A stretch of 64,000 nt of DNA from Streptomyces cinnamoneus. Its GTDB lineage: Bacteria > Actinomycetota > Actinomycetes > Streptomycetales > Streptomycetaceae. A program made the position numbers and the translations under genes. Each line of letters begins with the position of its first letter. Positions within the stretch are counted from its first letter, which is position 1. Location of the stretch: NCBI RefSeq assembly GCF_014650495.1, contig NZ_BMVB01000002.1:372001-436000 (forward strand). The letters are read 5' to 3'. Below, piece after piece: positions 14,699-28,855 of the stretch. The notes beneath the pieces are model-generated. The model was not told the DNA's origin, made no database searches, and worked only from the letters and a program-made list of their open reading frames with translations.

Positions 14699-14748
14699 CG
14701 GGAAAGGGCCCGCCCGACCTCCACCGAGGTCGAGCGGGCCCTTTCCCG
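14699..14748. terminator. Bidirectional terminator
   Basis: CGGGAAAGGGCCCGC and GCGGGCCCTTTCCCG pair perfectly (15 bp), with additional pairing inside (GACCTC/GAGGTC). It separates the convergent phosphoribosyltransferase and membrane-protein genes. Confidence 0.9.
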
Positions 14749-14761
14749 TGGCTGCCGTCCG

Positions 14762-15721
14762 CTACAGCGTGCCCAGCTTGATCAGGGAGAGCAGCGCGAT
14801 CAGCTGGATCGCCGACGCCCCGAGCGCCCGCGGCCACGGCAGGTCGTGCGACTTGCCCACCATCGAGGTCAGCAGCGCGCCGCCCGCGAGCCAGGTGGCC
14901 CAGCCCAGCACCTGCACGAGCGTGCTGTCGCCCCCCAGGAACATCGCGAACAGCAGCCGGGGCGCGTCGGAGATCGACATGATCAGCATCGACAGGCCGA
15001 CCGTCGGCTGCCATATGCCGTCACCGCCGAGCTGCCGGGCCAGGGTGTGGGTGACCGCACCGAGGATCAGCCCCGCGATCACCATGATCACGCCGGTGAT
15101 CAGCACGGCCGGCAGGACCTGCGAGAGCGAGGCGTTGAGGACGTCCGTGCGGGCCTTGTCGAAGCCGAAGACGGCGAGCAGGCCGTAGACGAACGTGACG
15201 ATCAGCGCGGGCGCCCACACCTGGTGGTCGCGCATCTGCCAGAACGTGGCGGAGGGGCGCAGGACGATGCCGGTCAGCAGGTCCTTCCAGTGCAGCCGCG
15301 GCCCGGCCGGCGGGGCGGGCGCGGGCGCGCCCTGGTACCCGCCGCCGTCGTCGTACTGGCCGTACGCGTCCGGGGCCTCGCCCAGGCTGAACTGCTGCGT
15401 CCGGCCGGGATCCCCGGCGGGCTGTCCGTAGTACGGGTCGTGGGCGCCGGGGTGCTGCCCGCCGCCGTACTGCTGCTGCCCGTAGCCCGGCTGGGGCCCG
15501 GGCGGCTGCGGGGGCCCCTGGTGCTGGCCACCGCCGAAGTACTCCGGCTCGTCGTACCCACCGGGCTGCTGCCACTGCTGCTGCCCGCCGCCGTAGCCGC
15601 CCCCGGGCGCGCCGGGGTGCCCGGGGGCACCCGGCCCTCCGTACGGGGCCTGCTGCTGTCCTTGCCGCGCGCGGTCGGCGCCGTGCGGGTCCTGCCCGCG
15701 TCCCATCCTGAATCCAGCCAC
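14762..15721 (-). CDS. Yip1-family membrane protein with Gly/Gln/Pro-rich N-terminus
   Basis: This protein of about 319 aa has a long N-terminal cytosolic stretch dominated by Gly, Gln, Pro and Tyr (residues 15-120). A Yip1-like domain follows, HWKDLLTGIVLRPSATFWQM, then five hydrophobic helices, ending LIALLSLIKLGTL. Bacterial Yip1 proteins have no settled function. The start may be GTG 15721, with GAAGG close upstream, or ATG 15706. The low-complexity arm could mediate self-association at the membrane. Confidence 0.8.
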   Translation of the reverse strand: MAGFRMGRGQDPHGADRARQGQQQAPYGGPGAPGHPGAPGGGYGGGQQQWQQPGGYDEPEYFGGGQHQGPPQPPGPQPGYGQQQYGGGQHPGAHDPYYGQPAGDPGRTQQFSLGEAPDAYGQYDDGGGYQGAPAPAPPAGPRLHWKDLLTGIVLRPSATFWQMRDHQVWAPALIVTFVYGLLAVFGFDKARTDVLNASLSQVLPAVLITGVIMVIAGLILGAVTHTLARQLGGDGIWQPTVGLSMLIMSISDAPRLLFAMFLGGDSTLVQVLGWATWLAGGALLTSMVGKSHDLPWPRALGASAIQLIALLSLIKLGTL

Positions 15722-15864
15722 GCCTTCGAACGTACCCGTTCCGCGGAGGTCCCGGTGCCGGGCGCGGGCGCAGGGGCCCGGCATTGCGGCCGACCTGTGA
15801 CATCCCTTAGGGGAAAGCCCAGGGTCGCGGCGGGCCGGGCGGACGTTTGAACGGTGCGGTGCCG

Positions 15865-16353
15865 CTAACGGGAGAGGGCCTCGACGCCTCCGGTGTTCTC
15901 CACCATCCGCTGCAGCACCCGGACCACAGTGGCGTACTCCTCGTCCGGGATGCCGTCGTGGATTTCCTCGCGCACCCGCACGACGACCTCCATGGTGCGC
16001 TCCTTGGCCTCGCGTCCGGCGTCGGTCAGCAGGAAGCGGCCCTCGTCCGTGCCCCTCACCCAGCCGCGGGCGACGGCGGTGTCCAGCGCGATGTCGATCC
16101 CGTCGTCGCCCTCGCCGAGGCTGGCGGCGAGCAGGTCCCGCAGCTCCTGGCGCGTCTTGCCGTCCGGGGTGGCGTCGACCCGGTTGAGGACCCACCACTG
16201 GGGCTGCGTGATGTCGACCCGGGCCATGGCCGAGCGGATGTGCCGGATGACGGACTTGTTGGCGGCCCAGCTCCAGTAGCCGATGGGCTGGCCGGCGAGG
16301 TTGGCGGTGTCGGGGTTCGGGGTTTCCAGCTGCGTCGTCTGTGTCGTCGTCAT
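15865..16353 (-). CDS. MarR-like winged-helix regulator
   Basis: This 162-aa protein's central region, SVIRHIRSAMARVDITQPQW, WWVLNRVDATPDGKTRQEL and DTAVARGWVRGTDEGRFLLTDAGREAKERT, has the MarR arrangement of recognition helix and wing. ATG 16353 lies in a short 50-bp gap upstream of the Uma2 gene's end. Family members usually respond to phenolic or redox ligands and regulate themselves, but no clear palindrome was seen here. Confidence 0.8.
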   Translation of the reverse strand: MTTTQTTQLETPNPDTANLAGQPIGYWSWAANKSVIRHIRSAMARVDITQPQWWVLNRVDATPDGKTRQELRDLLAASLGEGDDGIDIALDTAVARGWVRGTDEGRFLLTDAGREAKERTMEVVVRVREEIHDGIPDEEYATVVRVLQRMVENTGGVEALSR

Positions 16354-16403
16354 GGGAACGACGGTAGGACCTCAAGCATGGTTGAGATCAAGTGTGTTGG
16401 CGG

Positions 16404-16970
16404 TCACGGGGCCGGGTAGCGCCGGAACTCGGAGGTGTCGACGGTCCAGGGGCCGACGGCCACCTTGTCGCCGAAGACGTAGTCGTGGCGGGTGCGGTAG
16501 CAGGGCCGCCTGTCGGGACCTGGGCCGGGATCGGACATCACCGACCCGGTGCCCTTGCGGGGGTCGACGAGCAGGTACAGCGGGATGCCCATGGCCGGAT
16601 ACTCGTCCATCTTGTCCATGTAGTCGTTGCTGTGGTTGGACGGCGAGACGATCTCGGCGACCAGGAGCAGGTCGTGCGGGGCGAACGGTGCGTTCTCCTC
16701 GCCGAAGACTTCGTCCGGCACGACGATCAGGTCTGGACGGCGGAGCCTGCCGAGCGAGAGGTCCTCGATGTCACCGCCCGGGAAGGAGACGAGACCGTCG
16801 TCCAGCTGGCCGTCCAGTTGGCGGTTGAGGCGCATGGCATTGAAGTCGTGGAACCTCGACGGCGACATCATCATGAAGATCCCGTCGCCACTGATCTCGA
16901 AGCTCTTGATCGTCTCGGGAGCGTGCTTCATCAGCTCATCGGCGATGGCGCGCATCCGGGCGTAATCCAT
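16404..16970 (-). CDS. Uma2/DUF820 family putative restriction-endonuclease-fold protein
   Basis: This 188-aa protein has the Uma2 signature of a PD-(D/E)xK fold: RRPDLIVVPDEVF (catalytic Asp near residue 80), LLLVAEIVSPSNHSND (Glu near 106) and IPLYLLVDPRKG. The family is very common in Streptomyces and cyanobacteria and its physiological role is not established. The start is ATG 16970, with MDYARMRAIADEL typical of Streptomyces members. Confidence 0.88.
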   Translation of the reverse strand: MDYARMRAIADELMKHAPETIKSFEISGDGIFMMMSPSRFHDFNAMRLNRQLDGQLDDGLVSFPGGDIEDLSLGRLRRPDLIVVPDEVFGEENAPFAPHDLLLVAEIVSPSNHSNDYMDKMDEYPAMGIPLYLLVDPRKGTGSVMSDPGPGPDRRPCYRTRHDYVFGDKVAVGPWTVDTSEFRRYPAP

Positions 16971-17040
16971 GACCTGGCTCCTGCTGTGAGCGAGCTGCTA
17001 CCGCGTACGACTTCATCGTCCCACGCACCTACGACAACGG

Positions 17041-17070
17041 CCGGGCCCCGCGAGAGGTCGCGGGGCCCGG
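17041..17070. terminator. Terminator between the Uma2 promoter side and the EtfD-like gene end
   Basis: CCGGGCCCCGCGA and TCGCGGGGCCCGG form a perfect 13-bp stem with loop GAGG. It sits 23 bp beyond the minus-strand stop codon at 17094. Confidence 0.85.
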
Positions 17071-17093
17071 CCGGGTGCTCGTACTGCGCGTGC

Positions 17094-19358
17094 CTACTTC
17101 GCAGGCTCCGGCTCCGGTGCGTCCGCCGGCTCGCCGTCGCCCTCCGGGGCGGCCGGGGTCTTCACCGACTCCAGCAGCAGCTGGGCGACGTCGACGACCT
17201 GGATGGACTCCTTGGCCTTGCCGTCGTTCTTCTTGCCGTTGACCGAGTCGGTCAGCATGACGAGGCAGAACGGGCAGGCCGTGGAGACGATGTCCGGGTT
17301 GAGGGACAGGGCCTCGTCCACACGCTCGTTGTTGATGCGCTTGCCGATGCGCTCCTCCATCCACATGCGCGCACCACCCGCGCCACAGCAGAAGCCGCGC
17401 TCCTTGTGGCGGTGCATCTCCTCGTTCCGCAGGCCCGGCACCTTGGCGATGATCTCGCGCGGCGGCGTGTAGACCTTGTTGTGGCGGCCCAGGTAGCACG
17501 GGTCGTGATAGGTGATCAGACCCTCGACCGGGGTGACGGGGACGAGCTTGCCCTCGTCGATGAGGTGCTGCAGCAGCTGCGTGTGGTGGATGACCTCGTA
17601 CTCGCCGCCCAGCTGCGGGTACTCGTTGGCGATGGTGTTGAAGCAGTGCGGGCAGGTCGCGACGATCTTCTTCTTCGCCTTCTCGACCTTGACGCCCTCG
17701 TCCGCATCCTCGCCGAAGGCCATGTTCAGCATCTCGACGTTCTGCTGGCCGAGCTGCTGGAAGAGGAACTCGTTGCCCAGACGGCGGGCGGAGTCACCGG
17801 TGCAGTTCTCCTCGCCGCCCATGATGGCGAACTTCACGCCCGCCATGTGCAGCAGCTCGGCGAATGCCTTCGTGGTCTTCTTGGCGCGGTCCTCCAGGGC
17901 GCCGGCGCAGCCGACCCAGTAGAGGTACTCGACCTCGGTGAGGTCCTCGATGTCCTTGCCGACGACCGGGACCTCGAAGTCGACCTCCTTGGTCCACGCC
18001 AGGCGCTGCTTCTTCGCCAGGCCCCAGGGGTTGCCCTTCTTCTCCAGGTTCTTGAGCATCGTGCCCGCCTCGGACGGGAAGGAGCTCTCGATCATCACCT
18101 GGTAGCGGCGCATGTCGACGATGTGGTCGACGTGCTCGATGTCGACCGGGCACTGCTCGACGCACGCACCGCACGTGGTGCAGGACCACAGCACGTCCGG
18201 GTCGATGACGCCGTTCTCCTCCAGCGTGCCGATCAGCGGGCGCTCGGCCTCGGCGAGGGCGGTGGCCGGAACGTCCTTCAGCTGCTCCCCGGTGGCCTTC
18301 TCGTTGCCCTCCGCGTCCTTGCCGCCGCCCGCGAGCAGGTACGGCGCCTTGGCGTGCGCGTGGTCGCGCAGCGACATGATGAGCAGCTTCGGCGACAGCG
18401 GCTTGCCGGTGTTCCAGGCGGGGCACTGCGACTGGCAGCGGCCGCACTCGGTGCAGGTGGAGAAGTCGAGCAGGCCCTTCCAGGAGAAGTGCTCGATCTG
18501 GGAGACGCCGAACTGGTCGTCCTCGCCCGGGTCCTCGAAGTCGATCGGCTTGCCGTCGCTGACCATCGGCAGCAGGGCGCCGAGGGCGACGTCGCCGCTG
18601 GACTCGCGCTTGAACCAGATGTTCGGGAAGGCGAGGAAGCGGTGCCAGGCGACACCCATGTCGGTCTTCAGCGAGACCGTGATCATCCAGATGAAGGACG
18701 TCGCGATCTTGATCATCGCGAAGACGTAGACGAGGTTCTGGATCGTGCCGACGCTCAGGCCCTTGAAGGCCGCGATCAGCGGGTACGAGAAGAAGAACCC
18801 GGGCTCGACGCCCTCGACGCCGTGCTGCACGCCCTCCAGGGCGTGCAGCGTCATGATGCAGATGCCGACGATGAGGATGACGGCCTCGACGAAGTACGCC
18901 TGGCCGGTGTTGGAGCCCGCGAAGCGGGACTTGCGGCCCGCCCTGCCCGGCTTGCTCAGCTGCCGGACGACGATCAGCGTCAGGATGCCGAGCGTCGTCA
19001 TCAGGCCGAGGAACTCGACGAACATCTCCCACGGCGCCCAGTCGCCGATGATCGGGATCACCCAGTCGGACTGGAACAGCTGGCCGAAGGCGTTGACGAT
19101 GGTCAGCAGCAGCGAGAAGAAGCCGACGGCCACGAACCAGTGGGCGACGCCGACGACGCCCCACTTGTTCATGCGGGTGTGGCCGAGGAACTCCTTGGCC
19201 ACCGTCACGGTGCGTTGGACGGGCTCGTCGGTGCGGGTGCCGGCCGGGATGGACGCCCCCAGCCGGAAGTAGCGGACGAACTGGGCGACGGCGCGGCCTA
19301 GCAGCGCAACACCGACCGCGCTGAGGACCAGCGACACGATGATCGCGGCGAGTTGCAT
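17094..19358 (-). CDS. Membrane iron-sulfur oxidoreductase, EtfD/heterodisulfide-reductase-like
   Basis: This 754-aa protein has about five N-terminal membrane helices (residues 1-250). Two [4Fe-4S] motifs follow, CTECGRCQSQCP near 313 and CTTCGACVEQCPVD near 405. Two CCG domains come next: GCAGALEDRAKK with GGEENCTGD, then HDPCYLGRHNK with GFCCGAGGARMW. This architecture matches Rv0338c/EtfD of mycobacteria, which passes electrons from electron-transfer flavoprotein to the respiratory chain during beta-oxidation. That role is inferred. The ATG at 19358 is preceded by GGAG. A palindrome TTACT-N4-AGTAA lies about 50 bp upstream. The C-terminal 40 residues are Pro/Glu/Ala-rich and probably disordered. 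Confidence 0.88.
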   Translation of the reverse strand: MQLAAIIVSLVLSAVGVALLGRAVAQFVRYFRLGASIPAGTRTDEPVQRTVTVAKEFLGHTRMNKWGVVGVAHWFVAVGFFSLLLTIVNAFGQLFQSDWVIPIIGDWAPWEMFVEFLGLMTTLGILTLIVVRQLSKPGRAGRKSRFAGSNTGQAYFVEAVILIVGICIMTLHALEGVQHGVEGVEPGFFFSYPLIAAFKGLSVGTIQNLVYVFAMIKIATSFIWMITVSLKTDMGVAWHRFLAFPNIWFKRESSGDVALGALLPMVSDGKPIDFEDPGEDDQFGVSQIEHFSWKGLLDFSTCTECGRCQSQCPAWNTGKPLSPKLLIMSLRDHAHAKAPYLLAGGGKDAEGNEKATGEQLKDVPATALAEAERPLIGTLEENGVIDPDVLWSCTTCGACVEQCPVDIEHVDHIVDMRRYQVMIESSFPSEAGTMLKNLEKKGNPWGLAKKQRLAWTKEVDFEVPVVGKDIEDLTEVEYLYWVGCAGALEDRAKKTTKAFAELLHMAGVKFAIMGGEENCTGDSARRLGNEFLFQQLGQQNVEMLNMAFGEDADEGVKVEKAKKKIVATCPHCFNTIANEYPQLGGEYEVIHHTQLLQHLIDEGKLVPVTPVEGLITYHDPCYLGRHNKVYTPPREIIAKVPGLRNEEMHRHKERGFCCGAGGARMWMEERIGKRINNERVDEALSLNPDIVSTACPFCLVMLTDSVNGKKNDGKAKESIQVVDVAQLLLESVKTPAAPEGDGEPADAPEPEPAK

Positions 19359-19409
19359 TGCGGGGGCTCCTCGAACCTTCGAGAGCTAGCGGAGAGCGGA
19401 TTATGCGGA

Positions 19410-19423
19410 TTACTAAGCAGTAA
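19410..19423. promoter_or_regulatory. TTACT-AAGC-AGTAA palindrome upstream of the EtfD-like gene
   Basis: Perfect 5-bp arms with a 4-bp centre lie 52 bp before the minus-strand start. The shape is that of a TetR-family operator. The rest of the gap up to the dnaK promoter region contains AT-rich stretches and no coding sequence. Confidence 0.4.
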
Positions 19424-19552
19424 CTTATCCAGTCCCAGCCGAGATTACCCAGGATTCGGCGGCGCATGAACCTGCCGTGCCGGTGATCTGTGTCGCGCAG
19501 GCAACCCTTTCCCCTCCGTGAGCGTCTGCGACTGACTGTAAGACTGACATAA

Positions 19553-22155
<2,603 letters not shown>

Positions 22156-22188
22156 CCTCAAGGGTGACCGGAAGGAGGGACGTCGGGG

Positions 22189-23373
22189 ATGAGCCTGAGC
22201 AGGGACTTGTTGGAGAAGGACCTCTACAAGGTCCTCGGCGTCCCCAAGGACGCCACCGAGGCGGAGATCAAGAAGGCGTACCGGAAGCTCGCCCGCGAGT
22301 ACCACCCGGACGCCAACAAGGGCGACGCCTCGGCCGAGGAGCGCTTCAAGGAGATCTCCGAGGCCAATGACGTCCTGGCCGACGCCAAGCGCCGCAAGGA
22401 GTACGACGAGGCGCGCGCCCTGTTCGGGAACGGCGGCTTCCGCCCCGGCCCGGGCGGCGGCGGTTCGTTCAACTTCGACCTGGGCGACCTCTTCGGGGGC
22501 GCCCAGGGCGGCGGCGCCGGGGCCGGCGGCTTCGGCGGCGGCCTGGGCGACGTTTTTGGCGGCCTCTTCAACCGCGGCGGCGGCACGGGTACGGGCACCC
22601 GCACCCAGCCGCGCCGCGGCCAGGACATCGAGTCCGAGGTGACGCTCAACTTCACCGAGGCGGTGGAGGGGGCCACGGTTCCCTTGCGGATGTCCTCCTC
22701 GGCGGCGTGCAAGAGCTGCTCCGGCACGGGTGACAAAAACGGTACGCCCAGGGTCTGCCCGACCTGTGTCGGCACCGGCCAGGTGTCGCGCGGCACGGGC
22801 GGCGGCTTCTCGCTGACCGACCCCTGCCCGGACTGCAAGGGCCGCGGGCTCATCCCCGAGAACCCCTGCGACGTCTGCCACGGCAGCGGGCGCGCCAAGT
22901 CCTCCCGCACCATGCAGGTCCGCATCCCCGCCGGCGTCTTTGACGGCCAGCGGATCCGGCTGCGCGGCAAGGGCGCCCCGGGCGAGCGCGGTGGGCCCAA
23001 CGGCGACCTCTACGTCGTCGTCCACGTCGGCTCCCACCCGGTGTTCGGGCGCAAGGACGACAACCTCACCGTCACCGTGCCCGTCACCTTCGCGGAGGCG
23101 GCGCTGGGCGGCGAGGTGAAGGTCCCCACGCTCGGCGGCCCGCCGGTCACCCTGAAGCTGCCCGCGGGTACGCCCAACGGCCGTACGATGCGCGCCCGGG
23201 GCAAGGGCGCGGTCCGCAAGGACGGCACCCGCGGCGACCTCCTGGTCACCGTGGAGGTCGCCGTGCCCACGAACCTCGGCGACAAGGCCCGCGAGGCGCT
23301 TGAGGCGTACCGCGACGCCACCGCCGACGAGGATCCGCGAACGGAGCTGTTCCAGGCCGCGAAGGGAGCATGA
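22189..23373 (+). CDS. dnaJ: Co-chaperone DnaJ (Hsp40, type I)
   Basis: This 394-aa protein has a J domain (residues 10-75) with the HPD motif in YHPDANKGD, which stimulates DnaK ATPase. A Gly/Phe-rich linker with GGFGGGLGDVFGG comes next. Four zinc-finger repeats then follow: CKSCSGTG, CPTCVGTG, CPDCKGRG and CDVCHGSG. The two C-terminal substrate domains come last. ATG 22189 is preceded by GGAAGGAGGG at longer than usual distance. It lies 33 bp after grpE in the same operon. Confidence 0.98.
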   Translation: MSLSRDLLEKDLYKVLGVPKDATEAEIKKAYRKLAREYHPDANKGDASAEERFKEISEANDVLADAKRRKEYDEARALFGNGGFRPGPGGGGSFNFDLGDLFGGAQGGGAGAGGFGGGLGDVFGGLFNRGGGTGTGTRTQPRRGQDIESEVTLNFTEAVEGATVPLRMSSSAACKSCSGTGDKNGTPRVCPTCVGTGQVSRGTGGGFSLTDPCPDCKGRGLIPENPCDVCHGSGRAKSSRTMQVRIPAGVFDGQRIRLRGKGAPGERGGPNGDLYVVVHVGSHPVFGRKDDNLTVTVPVTFAEAALGGEVKVPTLGGPPVTLKLPAGTPNGRTMRARGKGAVRKDGTRGDLLVTVEVAVPTNLGDKAREALEAYRDATADEDPRTELFQAAKGA

Positions 23374-23376
23374 CCC

Positions 23377-23841
23377 ATGGAAGGGACCGGCCGCCGACGT
23401 CATCCGTATCCGTACGAACTCACCGAAGAGTCGCCGGTCTACGTCATCTCCGTAGCCGCGCAGCTCTCGGGTCTGCACCCGCAGACGCTGCGGCAGTACG
23501 ACCGCCTCGGCCTGGTCTCTCCCGACCGCACGGCCGGGCGCGGCCGGCGCTACTCCGCGCGTGACATCGAGCTGCTGCGCCAGGTGCAGCAGCTGAGCCA
23601 GGACGAGGGCATCAACCTGGCCGGCATCAAGCGCATCATCGAGTTGGAGAACCAGGTGGCCGCGCTCAAGGCGCGCGTCGCCGAGCTCCAGGCGACGGTC
23701 GAGGGGGCCGCCACGGCCATGCAGCAGGCCGAGGCCGCCGTCCACGCCTCCTACCGCCGGGACCTCGTGCCCTACCAGGACGTCCAGCAGGCCAGTGCGC
23801 TGGTCGTCTGGCGGCCCAGGCGGGACCAGCGGGAACGCTGA
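23377..23841 (+). CDS. hspR: Heat-shock repressor HspR (MerR family)
   Basis: This 154-aa protein has an N-terminal MerR winged helix-turn-helix, YVISVAAQLSGLHPQTLRQY then DRLGLVSPDRTAGRGRRYS, followed by a coiled-coil dimer helix (NLAGIKRIIELENQVAALKA). HspR represses the dnaK operon and clpB in Streptomyces by binding HAIR elements. Both targets and their HAIR sites are in this window, closing the loop. It begins 3 bp after dnaJ and is followed by a strong terminator. Confidence 0.97.
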   Translation: MEGTGRRRHPYPYELTEESPVYVISVAAQLSGLHPQTLRQYDRLGLVSPDRTAGRGRRYSARDIELLRQVQQLSQDEGINLAGIKRIIELENQVAALKARVAELQATVEGAATAMQQAEAAVHASYRRDLVPYQDVQQASALVVWRPRRDQRER

Positions 23842-23863
23842 GCGCCGGGACGAGCTGTGAAGG

Positions 23864-23900
23864 AAGGGCCGGGAGAACGGATCGTTCTCCCGGCCCTTTT
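23864..23900 (+). terminator. Terminator of the dnaK operon
   Basis: AAGGGCCGGGAGAACG and CGTTCTCCCGGCCCTTTT pair over 16 bp around GAT and end in four T residues. Confidence 0.92.
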
Positions 23901-23973
23901 CCGCACCGCGCGTGACTACTCAGAGTTATCCACAGGGGTGGTAATGTCACGCTGAGTGCGGAACGCTCGGAGC

Positions 23974-24909
23974 ATGACGGGGGAAGAGACTTCATTGCAG
24001 GCCCTGGCGGACGCCCAGGGCGGGGTGGTGCTCACGGCCCAGGCGCTGGCCGCGGGGTGGACGCGGAGCAGGCTGGGCCGGCTGGTGGCATCGGCCGGGT
24101 GGACGCGGATCCGCAGCGGCGTGCTGCTGGCGCCGGGGCGGGAGGCGGGGCCGGCGGAGCTGCTGTGGACGCATCGGCTGCTGCGCCCCGAGCTGGTGGT
24201 GAGTCACTGGTCGGCGGCGATGCTGCACGGCGTCGAGACCGGCCCGCCGGGCGGGCGTCCCGACTTCATCTGCCCCGGCACCGCGGCCGTCAAAGGGGCG
24301 ACGCTGCACCGACTGCCGCTCGCGCCGGGCGATGTGACCGTCGTGGCCGGGCTGAGGACGACCACCGTGGCCCGGACGATGGCCGACCTGCTGCGGGCGG
24401 GCCCGCGGGACGAGGCGCTGGTGGCCGTCGACTCGGCCCTGGGCTGGCGGCACGGACGCGGGGCCGGGCCGCCGGGCTCGCGCGGAAGGCCGCTGACCAC
24501 GCTCGACGACATCGGCCGCGCCCTGACCCGCGCCCCGGCCCTGCGCGGTGCCGTGACCGCCGCCTGGTGGCTGGCCATGGCCGACCCCCGCTCGGGCTCA
24601 CCCGCCGAGACGCTCGCCCGGCTGCGGATGAACGACGCCGGGCTCCATCCCGAGACCCAGGCCATGCTCGTGGTGCCTGCGACCGGCCGCCGGGTCTATC
24701 CCGACTTCCTCTTCCGCCCGCAGGGCCTGGCCGTGGAGACCGAGGGGTACACGTGGCACGGCACCAGGGCGCAGCACCAGCGGGACGTCATACGGTTCAA
24801 CGACCTCGCGGCGTGCCGGGAGGTGCGCCGCATCCTGCGGTTCACCTCGGCCGACGTCCGCCACCGCCCGGCGATGATGATCCGCGGCATCCGCAGCGCC
24901 CTGGCCTGA
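23974..24909 (+). CDS. AbiEi-like/DUF559 fusion protein, orphan
   Basis: This 311-aa protein begins with a winged helix-turn-helix like the AbiEi antitoxin (QGGVVLTAQALAAGWTRSRL, then SAGWTRIRSGVLLAPG). A middle domain has VVSHWSAAMLHGVE and TTVARTMADLLR. The C-terminal nuclease-like domain has VYPDFLFRPQGLAVETEGYT, the D...ExE pattern of Vsr/DUF559 proteins. Such fusions are frequent in actinobacteria and their role is unsettled. ATG 23974 is preferred, with CGGAG just upstream; GTG 23956 is the alternative. No AbiEii partner is adjacent; the only one in the window is 11 kb away. Confidence 0.8.
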   Translation: MTGEETSLQALADAQGGVVLTAQALAAGWTRSRLGRLVASAGWTRIRSGVLLAPGREAGPAELLWTHRLLRPELVVSHWSAAMLHGVETGPPGGRPDFICPGTAAVKGATLHRLPLAPGDVTVVAGLRTTTVARTMADLLRAGPRDEALVAVDSALGWRHGRGAGPPGSRGRPLTTLDDIGRALTRAPALRGAVTAAWWLAMADPRSGSPAETLARLRMNDAGLHPETQAMLVVPATGRRVYPDFLFRPQGLAVETEGYTWHGTRAQHQRDVIRFNDLAACREVRRILRFTSADVRHRPAMMIRGIRSALA

Positions 24910-24913
24910 CGGC

Positions 24914-25318
24914 TCAGCCCCGGCCCAGCGCCTTGGTGACCGTGATCTCGATGACCACGCGGTCGGGGTTGGGGCTCGGCGTGCGGTGGTAGCGCTCGGC
25001 GTAGCGGGTGACGGCGTCGGCCACGACGTCGGCCTCGGCGCGGACGACCGCGCGGCCCTCCAGGGTCGCCCAGCGCTTGCCCTCCATCTGGCAGACCGCG
25101 ACACGGGCGCCGCCCGGGCCCGCCGCCTGCACGTTGGTGGCCTTGCGACTGCTCTTGTTGGTGATGACGCGGGCGATGCCGGCCTCGGGGTCGAAGGTGA
25201 CGCCGACGGGGACGACGTGCGGGGAGCCGTCCGGGCGGAGGGTGGTGAGGGTGCAGATGTGCCGCTCGCGCCAGAAGTCGAGGTAGGCGGGGCCGGGGTC
25301 GCGGAGGTCGATCGCCAT
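24914..25318 (-). CDS. PPOX-class (F420/FMN-binding split-barrel) protein
   Basis: This 134-aa protein has [20 protein letters not shown] then [16 protein letters not shown] and [20 protein letters not shown], the split-barrel fold of the pyridoxamine-phosphate-oxidase-like family, whose actinobacterial members often use F420. It may reduce or oxidise a small molecule; the substrate is not evident. ATG 25318 is used. The gene converges on the AbiEi-like gene, with 4 bp between the stops. On the other side it faces the clpB promoter. Confidence 0.85.
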   Translation of the reverse strand: MAIDLRDPGPAYLDFWRERHICTLTTLRPDGSPHVVPVGVTFDPEAGIARVITNKSSRKATNVQAAGPGGARVAVCQMEGKRWATLEGRAVVRAEADVVADAVTRYAERYHRTPSPNPDRVVIEITVTKALGRG

Positions 25319-25421
25319 GACGATCAGGTTAGGCGAGGGAGGGCCGCGGCGGGCGGCCAAGGGCTCGGTCGGGGAGGGTGATCCGGGGAAACTCCGGGTC
25401 GTTGTTCCTGGCGAGCGTGGG

Positions 25422-25442
25422 GTTGAGTGGAATAGACTCAAC
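25422..25442. promoter_or_regulatory. HAIR element upstream of clpB (HspR operator)
   Basis: GTTGAGT-N7-ACTCAAC has perfectly palindromic arms and matches the HAIR consensus at 12 of 14 arm positions. It lies 67 bp before the clpB start. Confidence 0.88.
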
Positions 25443-25508
25443 TTATCGCACGTTGCTTCCAGCAGGATCCGAACGTGGGTACCACGAGTACGAGGAGGAA
25501 CGCAGGTC

Positions 25509-28181
<2,673 letters not shown>

Positions 28182-28259
28182 CATCCGGCCCGGCGGGGGT
28201 ACCAGCGCCCGCCGGGTATGGGGGAGGATGGCGGGAGACCGTACGAAGGGAAGAAAACG

Positions 28260-28796
28260 GTGAGCATCGACCCGTCCTCGATTCCGAATTTCGGGGGCCA
28301 ACCCGAACCGCAGCCTGAGGCGGGCCCGACAGGCCCCGTCATCCCCGACCAGGACCTGGTCAAGCAGCTCCTTGAGCAGATGGAGCTGAAGTACGTCGTG
28401 GACGACGAGGGTGACCTCGCCGCCCCGTGGGAGCAGTTCCGCACGTACTTCATGTTCCGTGGCGAGGAGGAGCAGCAGGTCTTCTCCGTGCGCACGTTCT
28501 ACGACCGTCCGCACGGCATCGAGGAGAAGTCCAAGCTCCTTGAGGTCGTCGACGACTGGAACCGCCGCACGCTGTGGCCGAAGATCTACACCCACACCCA
28601 CGACGACGGCACCGTCCGCCTCATCGGCGAGGCGCAGATGCTGATCGGCGTCGGTGTTTCGCTGGAGCACTTCGTGTCCAGCACGGTCAGCTGGGTACGG
28701 GCCTCGATCGAGTTCGACAAGTGGCTCATCGAGCAGCTCGGCCTGGAGGCCGATGCCGAGGGCGACGACGGCGACACGCCGGACGCCGAAGCCTGA
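28260..28796 (+). CDS. YbjN-domain protein
   Basis: This 178-aa protein has a proline-rich N-terminus (about 30 residues), then the YbjN/T3SS-chaperone-like fold with VKQLLEQMELKYVVDDEGDL, DDWNRRTLWPKIYTHTHDDG and VGVSLEHFVSSTVSW. The acidic tail ends DTPDAEA. YbjN proteins are widespread in actinobacteria without a fixed function. The GTG at 28260 has GAAGGGAAG at good distance. It lies 78 bp after clpB on the same strand. Confidence 0.85.
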   Translation: MSIDPSSIPNFGGQPEPQPEAGPTGPVIPDQDLVKQLLEQMELKYVVDDEGDLAAPWEQFRTYFMFRGEEEQQVFSVRTFYDRPHGIEEKSKLLEVVDDWNRRTLWPKIYTHTHDDGTVRLIGEAQMLIGVGVSLEHFVSSTVSWVRASIEFDKWLIEQLGLEADAEGDDGDTPDAEA

Positions 28797-28855
28797 GCGG
28801 GCGCCCGGGCCTCGCGGCCCGGCACGGCCTCCCGCGGGCGCCCGGGCCGTGACGG

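Noticed and set aside
28797..28848. Direct repeat GCGGGCGCCCGGGCC (two copies) between the YbjN and glycosyltransferase genes as a mobile or regulatory repeat
   Set aside because: The unit is a GC-rich self-complementary sequence in a convergent gap and most likely just forms terminator hairpins.
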